From Turritopsis dohrnii (taxonomy: Eukaryota; Cnidaria; Hydrozoa; Anthoathecata; Oceaniidae), in contig BQMF02000065.1 of NCBI GenBank assembly GCA_027922465.2, forward strand, positions 992,001-1,056,000: a stretch of 64,000 nucleotides of DNA. Direction: 5' to 3'. Of the stretch, positions 34,325 through 46,700 are shown piece by piece. The notes beneath the pieces were generated by a model that had not been told where the DNA came from, searched no databases, and worked only from the letters and a program-made list of their open reading frames with translations. The number at the start of each line of letters is the position of its first letter. The first letter of the stretch is position 1. A program made the position numbers and the translations under genes.

Positions 34325-34814
34325 AGAAAAGCTGTTGAATCAGTTATCTTTCAGTTTTATGTGACTGCAGTTAACTATTGTTACGCTATCTTAAAATTGT
34401 TGTAAATTGTGTGTGTGTCTTTATAAATTTTATATCGATGGAATCCGTATCTTTTGGTCTTTCTCATGATGTATTTTGATGTAGGTAATGGAAAGTTAGA
34501 AGAAGAGAAAATCGAAAAAATAAGTTTGAAAAAAATTAATTAAATTCTTAACGATCAATTAAGACATAAATATTTTAACACTGTATAGTTCGATTCTTAT
34601 AGAGGCTTCTTAAATGCCTTTGTATTATCAAGAGTTTAAGCAAAAAACATTTGTAACGTTGATACCGTTGGAATAATAGGCACCGTCATATGAACAAAAA
34701 AAACAACAGATGATTTGAAATATATCCAGTTATTTGTTCTATGGACTTCGGTTGGGGTTGAAGCTGTCCCCCTTGCATGTTATATTAGGGTTTTACGCTT
34801 ACATTGTCAGAAAT

Positions 34815-35085
34815 TACACGTTTTTTTATAAGCAACCAAGGTCAGACATAAGTAGTAATGTAGTAATGACCATTTTTTAATAGTAATGTTACTTATTTGT
34901 TGCTAAGCATTAATTGAAAGTATATACTTATCCCGTTTTGAAACGCTTTTTGTACGTTTTAGCTGTTTAATTAAAGTATAAAGTCTAGGATATTCAAATC
35001 ATTATATAGAGCGTGCAACTCACTACTGTAACCTAGTGTAACAATTTCAAAAAATGTGCTGTAGCTATGCTTGTGTCGCATTCAT
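34815..35085 (+). repeat. Dispersed repeat, copy 1
   Basis: It shares with 43677-43935 the order TACACGTTTTTTTATAAGCA (TAAGTA in the other copy), CCAAGGTCAGAC, TGACCATTTTTTA, TTGTTGCTAAG, AACCTAGTGTAAC and TGTAGCTATGCT. Both copies are in the same orientation and non-coding. The family is unidentified; there are no TIRs. Confidence 0.8.
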
Positions 35086-35089
35086 AATG

Positions 35090-37640
35090 TCACACACCAA
35101 CAAAGGTTCTGTTTAAGTTTCAGTAGCAATTAAACTAAACTTGAGAATGACCACTGGAACGTGTTATCGAAAAATCACAAATAAGCAACTGAAAACTAAA
35201 GCTTCACGTTACCAACAATTCTATCTTTAACCTTTTTTAAGCCAATGGTTTTTTATTAAAAAATCACATGCAAACCTTTTGTTTGAATCATGAAAGTTGA
35301 CAGACTGTGATGGAGATGTATGACAGCATAACAATTGAATTTCTCTAACTTAGAGAAATTCAAGTCAAAGTGTCAATAATCTTTCCACTTAATTCTTAGC
35401 ATTCGAAATTTAGCATTTCGAATTTTAGCAAATCTGGTATCAAATTAAAATGCATCAATATGTATCAGTAACTTTCCATTACCGCTTAATTTTGTGATTT
35501 GTCATAAAATTTTGGAGGTTCTCCTTGCAAAGCCATGAAATATCTATTTTTGTATGAAAGTTATTCCAGCCTAACCTGGCATAGTGGTGTATTTATTCTT
35601 CGATTCAGATTCAAATTGGAGCAATGGAGCAATTATTTGAGTTAAGCAGTGAAGAAAGCATCGAATATTTGAACCATACAAAACTTCTGGCATAAAGATA
35701 TTATTTCAATGGAATCTAAATATCACAAGTCTCTGAAAAAATCAAAGCTTACATATTATTTTGCATTGCTTCGCAGGCAGAGCACAGCAAAATCGAAGAG
35801 GCTTTAATAGACTATCCCGGACGTAAAGAAACAGCTGTAAATTAATCTCGCAAAAAAAAATTAAGCTAGGCTTGTGGTAGTTTAAAAAGGGCCATGATAG
35901 TGAATCAAGATGCCAGCAACAAGAAGTTGAAAGAAAGAACAGGAAGGTAAGAACTTTTTATATCTGCCAAAATCTACTGAATCATTTTATGAATTACCTC
36001 AACTGATATTTAGTTGTGGACACTGAAATTCAAATGGAAATCCCTTTTGTAGCAAATGTTATGCCATCTAGTGACAACAGGTTCCTTTAAAATTATCTTG
36101 GTCAATAACCATTAACAAAGCACAAGGATTAACTTAAACAAAGCTTTTGTAGGCAGAGGCCTGAAGGAGTATTTTGATGATCTCTCTTACGTAGCACGTG
36201 TTAATAACATGTTAATAACCATTTAGATTTGAAAGGATTCAGGGTGTTGAAACCTTTAAGAGTTTTAAATATAGAATAGCGGAAGAAGGACGGTTACTTT
36301 TCTTTTTCCTACAGCTATGGAAGAAGTGACAGAAGTCTTTGACCTTGAGTCAGATAAAGTCAATTCATTGTTAACCAATGCATTAAATACTTCTATTCCG
36401 TCCAATCCAATTGATGCAACATCTGGGAAGAACACCGCGTCCGAAACGTTGGAACGTCCCCCCTCAACTCTGATTGAAGCTTCAACCTCGATGAAAAATA
36501 CTTGAAAAGAACTCTGTTTGAAAACCTTCAAAGACAAACAGAAAAGCTAACAAAGAAATGGTTAGTTAATATTCATTTGGAAATGGAGGACCCATTGTAA
36601 ATCAACTTCCTTGTTTCTCTTTTACTGGAGTTTTTCTTAAATAGTATGCTTGATCTGTCTTTGGTTATAAATAAACGAGCAAAGTATACAGAGTGGTTTG
36701 CACTTTTTCACCTTAAAAAGATTTAACAGAACCAAATAGAAAAATGGAATAGCATGATGTTTTTAGACGTTTTAATCAAATTAATAATGATATTTATGAT
36801 AGTTCAAGATAAAAAGTATTGTAAAAGTTGTGTTTATTTTTTACGAATTTTGAGTTAAAAGTTTATTTACTTATGGTAATAAATCGTAAGTTTTGATATT
36901 TCGTGTAACTATTTCTTTTGTCACCTTCATTGCATTAATTAGTGACATCTACAAATTATACAGTACAAGAACTTGACTGTCCAACCTTGACTGACAAACT
37001 TTGTACAGGCAAGGGAAGTTTTTACGTAAGCTAAGTCTAGTTTTCATGGCATCCTCGCCTCAATACAGGACAAATTGACAAGAGGGCACAAATATGGAGT
37101 AAATTTCACAAGAAATATCATGTTCAATCTAATATTTCATAACTTGCAGCTGTTTCTTTATCCTACTGCGAACTGAAAGTAGCAATCCAAACTTTGATGA
37201 ATTATGCAAACAATTCTTCCGAAAAACATATAGGTTATTTATTAGAGCAAACCCTTTTCAATAAAGAATCAAATTAAAATCGAATCAAACCAATTCTATA
37301 CTTTCTATAAAAGAATAAATAATGGTGATGTTTCCATGGCACATCAAGAATTTTATATGAGCTATTTTACACAGGCGTAAATAATCTTTTGCTTGAAACA
37401 GAAGGAACATCTCAAACAAAACAAGCAATGTATCAGTTTCTATCTGTTGTAATTTGAACTTTGATTTATGGCCTATGTTTTTTGCATTCATAGAAAATAT
37501 TTTCCGAATTCTTTCAGGGAAGTGTAAAAAATGTTACTGATTTTGAAAAGTAATATTTTGCAACCTCAAGTCAGTAGTCATTCGGTTATCAGTTGAAGTA
37601 CAAAACGGCATTATTCATCGTTACCCATTGTTTACTACTC
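35090..37640. other. Intergenic between the two host genes
   Basis: No convincing gene. A possible helicase-like remnant lies near 36090-36215 (separate entry). A plus-strand frame at 36317-36505 is Ser/Thr-rich with an acceptor-like upstream sequence but no recognisable domain. The promoter of the receptor gene should lie near the 3' end of this stretch; I see no clear core element. Confidence 0.5.
36090..36215 (+). pseudogene. Possible PIF1/Helitron-type helicase remnant
   Basis: The translation reads SITINKAQGLT, a stop, and in a shifted frame VGRGLKEYFDDLSYVARVNNML. This recalls the last motifs of PIF1-like helicases (TINKSQGxT, then a YVALSRV-like stretch). The match is short, broken by a stop and a frameshift, and has no supporting flank. 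Treat as a hint only. Confidence 0.3.
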
Positions 37641-37647
37641 GAAGAAA

Positions 37648-37747
37648 ATGAATATGATGACTAGGAGGTGGATAGCCCTGGAAATGCTGGTAGTGATAAA
37701 TTTGGTTGATGGAAAAATGTTTTCGAATAACAGCTTGGGGAATTCAG
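37648..37747 (+). CDS. Receptor exon 1: signal peptide
   Basis: It starts MNMMTRRWIALEMLVVINLV, a basic start plus hydrophobic core as in a signal peptide, then DGKMFSNNSLGNS. The donor CAG|GTAGCG gives phase 1, matching the next exon. The Met is the first in the frame. Confidence 0.6.
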
Positions 37748-40700
37748 GTAGCGACTACTACATAATTATCATTTTCTATAGGGAAACTCTATGCACGAAT
37801 AATGAACACCAAAATTCTTCAAACGATTTTGCCACAATTTCAGACAGACGTGAAGTATAGTGACTTTTCTGTGTGATATCATGTCAAGGCAACTTGACAT
37901 TTTGTAAATGAACCCGGTATTAGTGTCTAGAATGAAAAGACTCCTTTCTTGTTCTTCACAAATTTTTTATGAAGGAAGACAATAAAAACTGTCCATCGCA
38001 CGACTTTTTTAACGCTTAGAGAGGTCGTTCTTTTTCCTGCTTCTCTCCTTAAATTCTATTTTGTGATTTAGGATTCCAAAAACATAATGCAATTGTAAAT
38101 AAGTTGCCGCAATTATATTAAAAAACAGCATTTATCACAGTATACTATCTTTAAAAATTAACTTCAGACAAGATGTAATACAAAAGTATATATGTATATT
38201 TACCATCCTGTTTAAAGTTGCTTTTCGATTGAAATGAATTGCAATGAAAGATATATTTATATATTGTATAAGATATATTACAACAACATCTACGTTCTGA
38301 AGTCTCCGTAAGCAATTCTTTGATATTGTCACTATAACTTTTATTAAAGGTTGTCAACTACAGGTTGGATTGAAATCAACCACCATTAACTCCAATCATA
38401 CAATATGGATTTCACCTTGCTATTTCTGTACTTGTACCAATCATACAGTGACATGTTACATAGACGACTATGATTTGTCTGAACAGCGGCATACTCAGAA
38501 AGTAATATGTTCAGATTGCAAAGTGATGGATGATGGACCTTGTTTTAAATGCATCGACCACAACGGCGACATTCGAGAACACCTGGCTGTCTGGTCCCCA
38601 AGATTATGTATGTTCTGCAAGTGCCAATATGGCCAAACAAAATGCCAATATTCAATATATATGAATTCTACCTATGGCATGGTCGGGAGTGTTTGCAATC
38701 TATGCAATCAGAACACTGACCCGTATCTAAAATATTACAAATGTGTTGTCTGTCCCGATGGAAATAAAAGTAGGACATGGCCTAATGTTTGGCAGTTACA
38801 TCCTAAACCTGGTTTCAGCTTACATTGTTCTTGTCAGCCAAATGGGATATTTTGTTATGATACATTCTCTATTGAAGGAATCGAAAGTAAATTTGAATGC
38901 AGGAACTGCACAAGTAATACGTATATGCAACTTTACAATGAAGGTACATACTACATGCTTTCATAGTTTGTAAAGTCAATTGCGTACTTAAAACTTTCAT
39001 TGTATATTAATTTTTGTTCGGTATGAAAAGTAAAGTAAAGGAAACTAATGGCACTGACCAGACACAAATATCTTGAAAAGGTAGTGTTCAGTTTTTTTTA
39101 CATATTATTTGAAAATAGTCATTTTCGATGACAATTTAAATGATGTTAAAATATTCAATGAAAACAGGTTTTAAAATTTTCCCTTTCTCAATTTGGTCAT
39201 TTTTACTTCATATGTCTAAAACCAAAACAAACTAGAGAATCGATAATAAATAAATTCGTAGATTTAGTTTTTATCCTAAATGATACAGTGGTACCGTGTG
39301 CTGTTTCTGAATCTAATCATCTTTCTGCATTTTAGGTTGTACATTCCAAAGAATACATTTTGATCATGGTGATTTTAAATATGTTGACATGTATGGCACA
39401 CAAATTTGTTTGCAATGCGCTTGCTTCTTCAATCAAATAGCGTGCGTCTTCACCCATTCAGTCGATGACATCTATTGCCATGGCTCGGAAGATTGTAATA
39501 AATTGGCAACTGCTAAGTTGACTCAAAGTGGTGAGTTTAACTAAAAGTATTATTTCACCACAATTGATTTTTTGAGCATCTGAAGGTGTCTCACTATAAG
39601 ATTATAAACACGTTTCCATGGCTTTAGCGCTTATGTTTTATTGTCAAGGCCATATTTCTTTATAATATATTCTTGCTAACTCAACTTCGCATATAAGATT
39701 TTAGTCTCTTTTTCATATGAAGATGAATAAGCTAAACAATTGACTGACATGGATTGAAATTTACTGAACTTGACTTTTACGACTAACTTGGAAGGAGATT
39801 AAAATAACATTTAATTCCTTCATTACATCACACAATATTCCTATGGTATTGAATTCTTTGTGTTCTTACTATGCATCAAACATTTTTAAGGAAGTTTAAG
39901 TATGATGTATCAAAACAACTATGTATGCACACCTTATCATGCGCAAGTGAATCATGTGACGAAAGTTACTCAATATATAAATCCCCCTGGTACACTCTCA
40001 AAATGAAATTACAAGGGAAGATACAAGTATACAGGATCATCACAATTCATTATCGGAAAGTCCCTTTACTTTCATCAATCTCCATTGTTCAACAAGATTG
40101 AACTGAAAATTACAGGCTGAAAGTAACAGTCAAAAAAATTAGTCACTGAATTTTCTCTCTATTGTAATATCATGTGCACCATTTCATATTAGTGCTAGTT
40201 TCTTGCACTTGATTATTAACAAAATATGACCTACCTACTAAAGCAGTTGATATTTTTTTATACATAGAATTGTCTGGAGTCAATATTACTCAAATTTTAT
40301 TTTAAGTTTGTTCACAAGCAGTTGAATTGAGATGCCCAGCGTCACCAATTTCGTGGAGAAAAAACGATTGCTACTTTTCATGTTATAAAGGCAAATTGAC
40401 CTATTCATTCATCAACATGCCTTGGTGTCAAAAACTAATTACCATCACCAATTGCCCTAAATGTCCAGGTAAATAAAATCCTTATTTATTTTATTAAAGA
40501 CGTAAATTCTGCTAAAACTTACTAAGGTTGTCATACTTGAGGAACTGACTTTCTTTTAGAACTACAGACATTTCTTCAGTTGTACAACTCAACTGTTTTC
40601 CAGTGTAAAAGTGGCGAGTATATTTGGAAAGATCGAATTTGTGATACGATCATGGATTGTGAAGATGGATCTGATGAACAAAACTGTAGTGTTTGTAAGC

Positions 40701-43700
40701 TTCTTCTTCTTATAGTTTCAGTTCCAAGTTTGTTTTTTTCCCAATTCATTCTATATTTTATTGAATATTGCTTTTCCAGTTTACTGTAGGATGGCTATGT
40801 CAGAAAACATCAAATGGAATCTAGAAAGAACAGCAGTTAATGAGCGCTTCACCTTCCGTTGTGAAAACATTCCAAACACAACATGGACAGGTACTGGCAC
40901 TTATTTTTGAAAACAGCATTTGATGACTACAGGGTTGCGTTCTTCGATTTAAGGTCAACTCTAACATTGCTTTGCTAATAGCGTTGATCATGAATAAATG
41001 ACCGTTTCATTAAATTTGGAAAACATATGATTCCTGTACACATGCACATTGTTACACCAGTAAATGTTGCAATCAACAGGATATATCGCAATCAACAGTA
41101 AGTATCACACAGAAATTCAAAAGTTCCTGTTGATTGCAACAGTTGCCGGTGTAACAGACATAACAACAGGCACTGTGCCCACTGCGACCCGTATTCGAGT
41201 CTAGTCATGTCGTATCTCAATACACCGCTCCGATGCGCTTTAATAGCTGCGTATCAGCCCATTAGGAGCCATCGACTAACTGCACACTGGCCTTCGGGCA
41301 AGTTAGAGCAATGCTATACGTATCTCTAGCGGTAACTCAACTAATAGTTGCAAGTCGGCGGGTGGAAGAACCAACCATTACGGACGGAAGCCCAAGGACT
41401 AAAAACTTCCGTTACTTACTTTTTTTTACATATAAATATAAAATTATCTTAATAATCAGTTTTAGAATTCCTTTCGGTTTCCTTAGATCTATTATTACTA
41501 GTTATTGAATTATTAAGTTCAAGGGTCAAAAATGGTGTTATCTTTACGATATCAAGACTCAATCAAATTTTTAGCAATCTTAACAAAAAAGAGTGAATCA
41601 TGAAAAATATATCCTGGCCATCTTCGGACGGGACAAACGTTAAGAAATGGCTAATCCTTTGCTTTTCAAAAATCTAGTAAACCATATCAAAAGGTTTGTG
41701 ATTTACTTTCTCTAGGTTTGGTCAGCAACAAATGTAGCAGAGACGGGTGGAATTTTGCGCGCTTTCTCGATGAAGAACTATGCAATTGTACTGACAGGGA
41801 AGCTAGCGATCAGCTTTTAAAAGTAAAGGTTTTATTTTTGTCAAGTTGAGATTGCTGGACAACTTTAAATCAACCCAGGATGATGCATGGAAAACGTCTT
41901 AAATACTTTTGAAACAAGGCAACATACCGTTCTAATCTCCCATATATAAGCATGTTACATTAAGGATAGTCTCGAAACCTCTAAACACATGTTTGGTTTT
42001 TATCTCAGATACGTTCATTTTTTCCCTTATAAGAGTATACATTTTCTGGAACCTGAATAAATTACCTATTGATCTATCACATTAATTTTAATATAAAGTG
42101 AACTCCAAACAAGAAGATTGTTTAATCATTGCTGACATCCCAACGCCGTATTCACGCATAGTCTGTCTCGGTTATTCGTAAATTTCTCAGCTCGTAAACA
42201 TTAGACAAAAGTTTGGCAATCGTTTTTCCTTAAGATCCTATTGGTTTGAACAAACGTCGTTCCATCGACATCGATTGATGTTTAGGGGACGTTGAGCAAG
42301 GCAAATTCAAAATAACAACTAAAAGACCGTTTGTCGAGATATCGACGATTTTAGTTTTTTCAAAGATCAAACGTGTTTAAGTAATATCTGAATAGAAATA
42401 AGTGAATGACGCGTGATGGAAAGAAAAACACCAATAAAGATCGGCAACGTTTATTGAATCTTCGAAAAAGATCACATGTTTGAACAAAGATATTTATTTA
42501 ACACAAAATCGCGTTTTTTGAAAAAAATGCTTCTAAATTTATATTTTTGACTCCAGAAACTTAATCTATGATAAGATTTTCATAGGAACCGCTAAAAAGA
42601 TTTTTTTGCTATCTTTTGAGCAAAAGGTTAGAGAATATCCTTAAGTAAAAAGACAATGAAATGAGAAGTCTCAATCTTCAGTATGTAATTTTGTTATGTC
42701 TTTATTTGTTTAATCTCTGCTGCCACAACACACGTAATTATTATAAAAAAGTAGTTGTACCTTGAAAAAAATCTGCCAAAATGTAAGGAAATCCTGCTGG
42801 ACAGAAAACATAAACAAGTGAAAAGAATTAAAAAGTAGCGTTCTTTAAATTCCACAGATATTTAGTTCCTATCACGAATGTGGTTTTAGGTTGTATTTTA
42901 TTCACCACCTACGCATTTTACGTATCCGAACTCTCCAGATCAATATTGCTTGACTTTAGTGAAAGAGTAGCAATTTTTGTATTTATTCTCCTTCACATAC
43001 CTGAGATTTATCAAAAAGTACATAAAATGGAGATAAAAATCTAATTATTCTCATACTGCATATCGCAATGCGACGAATAACACGAGAATTAACTCGTGTC
43101 AATATTGTTTCCAATCCAATGAACAATGAGATAGAACAAGTAAGTAATTATGAGTTAGTTGTACCGCCTTTAACGCATGTATACCTATGTTTTCAGATAT
43201 CACCCGTTATGCAATTCTAACATTTTGATGCTTTTAGACTTACGAAAGAAGCAAACTGAATCAGACGTTATTGGGAATGTTTGCGAATCACTTAGAAATA
43301 TTGATAAGCCACGGCATTGATAGGATTTTCTTCTATGAAATAATGAATCAAGTGCTTCAAGAAGTTCTGCATAACGCTTCTTATTCGATACAATTTCAAC
43401 TTGCAGTTGTACGTAATGCGATACTATAGGAAATCGTTCTCATTTTTACCTTGAGTAATGATCATGCGATCAAATTGAAACCTAAACCAATTTGATTGAG
43501 TGAAACAAAAGCTAAGTTTTATTTATTTTCTGAGAAAGTATTCTGAAATGTTGCATGTTGAATATTACTCATTAGAGCGCTCATGCCCTTCTCACCAAAA
43601 CCGACTGTGACAACAACAGAACTGTAAGTATGAAGTTTAATAAAAATCTTTCAACTATTTGTTCAAATCGCGTATACACGTTTTTTTTTTATAAGTAACC

Positions 43701-46700
43701 AAGGTCAGACCTTAGTAGTGATGTTGCTTAAAACATGACCATTTTTTAGTAGTAATGTTGCTTAATTTGTTGCTAAGAATTAATTGAAAAAATAGGTATT
43801 TCCAGTCTTGAATACCTTTGTGTAAGCTTAAGTATTTAAGTACAAAGTGTAGGACATAGTACTGCAACCTAGTGTAACCAGTTAGTGTAGCAATTTTATA
43901 AAATGTACTGTAGCTATGCTGGTGCTGCATCATCTCAAAATTTGATGTTGCTAATTTATGTAAGATCCTTGTAGTACTGTTGCTTAACTTTTTGACAAAA
44001 TTTACTAGTATTGATTATATTAAAAAACACATGTTAAGTACTATTACTAGTATTGCTTATAAACGTAATGCTTATAAAAAAAAATATTTTTGTAATAATT
44101 TTTAATAATATTGTAATATTATATTGTAATAATATCGTGTAATATTTTTGTGTGACAACCTGTCGAATCTGATGTTACCACACTCTCATGCATCTATTTG
44201 ATTTTTTGGTTAAAGATGTAGTTGTTGTTACACCGTCAAATGTAGTAACTCCGTTAAATGTAGTACATTTTCTGCAACAAATGTAGTAACTCCGTTAAAT
44301 GTAGTAAAAATCTCCGTCAAATGTAGTAACGCTAATTGTAGTAAAAATCTACGACAAATGTAGTAACTCCGTCAAATGTAGTAAACCTACGACAAATGTA
44401 GTAAACACCCTTAAGTTTGGAATGAGCCATAATTAGGCCAAACACGTGAAGGTCTTCACCAGGTAACTTTTCAAGGGTTATCAGGTGGCTGCATAATTAA
44501 TACCAAAATCGCGCATGCGCAGTAAAAAAGACGCTAATATAAGCGGAATGAGGCAAAACACATTAAGGTCTTCGCAAAGTAATTTTTCCAGTATTATCAG
44601 GTGGCTGTGCAATAAGCCTGGCATTTGCGCATGCGCATTTACAGCATGTAAGTACACGTAAAATCAGTCATAATTAGGCAAAACACATGAACGTCTTCAC
44701 CAGGTAACTTTTCAAGGCTATCAGGTGGCCATATAATAAAACCAAAAATCGCGCATGCGCAGTAGAAATATACTTGTATGTGGTTAATGAGCCATACTAA
44801 GTTAAAACGCTCAAAGGTCTTAACCAGGTAACTTTTAAAACTCTATAAATTCAGGCTATTGTTTTCCATCATTGTGTTACGTAATATTTTTTTTGCGGAA
44901 TAGAAATCTTCGCTAAAAGCATATGTCAGTTCTCCTTAACGTTTACTTTCAAATAAAGAAGTTCCAGATAATTCTGACATGAACTTATACTTTTGGCAGT
45001 CATTTGGCAGAAGTCATCATTAAGAAGGATGAGCAAGTTGTCTATATCAATAAAATCATCGATGTATGTGTCAGAGTAAGTGGTGCAGTTTTGCACTTAA
45101 AGACGTTATTGAAAAGTGGCAGGCGTGTGAAGTGGAATAGCGCGCTTATATCTCTATTGGCTGTTGGGCATGGGTAATATATAATTAAAAGATCAGCGTG
45201 GCCGTAGACAATTTTGCATAATATCATTCTACATGCTCCGTTATCCTTCAATGGAGGATATTTTAAAACAGTAAACAAAGTAAACAAATATTCGTTTACT
45301 TCTTTGGTTATCACCGTTGAAAATCATCGAATTGTATTTGCACAAGGTCTCTTTATAAGTACTTGTTCTGTTATTGTTAAAGGTATCCTGAACTCATTGA
45401 TTTAACTTAGACATAAGGAGTTATAACCCTTAATCAAGCACGCAATTAGCATATTGTCACTTTTCATTTCATTTCTAACCGACTCTTAGTTTGTGAGAAG
45501 GAGGTAAACCCTTGTAGGTGTCAATTGAATTCAGGATACCTTCAAAGAAACACTTCTTATGTTTTGTTACCAGTACTAAAAAAACATGTATACTTACACG
45601 AGCTTTACTTTTCTTGTCATAATTCTACTCAAATGTTTTCACTGCGCATGCGCGAAATTGGGATCTATTATATGGCCACTTCATAACACTTGGAATATTA
45701 TGTGATGAAAACCTTGATGTGTTTTGCCTAATTATGACTCATTTGCCTCATACTAGCATATTTCTACTGCGCATGCGCGATTTTTGGTTTTATTATATGG
45801 CCACCTGATAGCCTTGAAAAGTTACCTGGTGAAGACGTTCATGTGTTTTGCCTAATTATGACTGATTTTACGTGTATTAACATGCTGTAAATGCGCATGC
45901 GCAAATTCCAGGCTTATTACATAGCCACTTGATAGCACTGGAAAAATTATTTGGCGTAGACCTTAATGTGTTTTTCCTATTTACGGCTCATTCAGCTCAT
46001 ATTAGCTTTTTTTACTGCGCATGCGCGATTTTGGTTTTAATTATGCAGCCACCTGATAACCCTTGAAAAGTTACCTGGTGAAGACCTTCACGTGTTTGGC
46101 CTAATTATGGCTCATTCCAAACTTAAGGGTGTTTACTACATTTGTCGTAGAAAATTTACTACATTTAACGGAGTTACTACATTTGACGGTGTAACAGTTG
46201 TTATGTGCCGCAGCTGTACTGTGATGATGCTTTTCCTTGTGGCGTAGATCAGTAATTAAACGACATCACATTGAAATTTTAGATGCCTGCACAAGTGTTT
46301 ATCTTTAAAATGTGCACTTTATTGAGGATTTCTCTGGAAACACGCGTTGCTCCTTATCATTTCGTTTTTAAGGCTTACTATCTAACAGGAGACTTTGTCA
46401 TAGCATCGGATGCAAAATAAACATCAATTCATCAATTTCATCTTAGGAATTGCTGAGATACTTCTTCAGGAAGAAAATTCAAGAAATCAGAAGCAATCTT
46501 AGTATTTCGTATTGAAATTTTATTAATGTTTTTCCCTGGTGTACAGAAAAGCAATGTGTGGTTGAAATGCTTGTTTAATTAACATTATGTCCTGATTTTG
46601 TCGGTATTTTCTCAAAGTATTTTCGTAGTATTCCTCTAACTTTTCCAAGAAGGAAAACGGCTATGAAGTCAGTGGTGTCTGATTCCTTTCTTTCATTTAA

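Noticed and set aside
36317..36505. Ser/Thr-rich 62-codon frame with an acceptor-like upstream sequence.
   Set aside because: No domain and no connecting exon; kept only as a mention in the intergenic entry.
44992..45081. An exon-like frame (VIIKKDEQVVYINKIIDVCV) with acceptor and GTAAGT donor that could fill the receptor's phase gap.
   Set aside because: It lies wholly inside the foldback element bounded by target duplications (44220-46202), so a host exon there is unlikely. The phase would also need a further exon.
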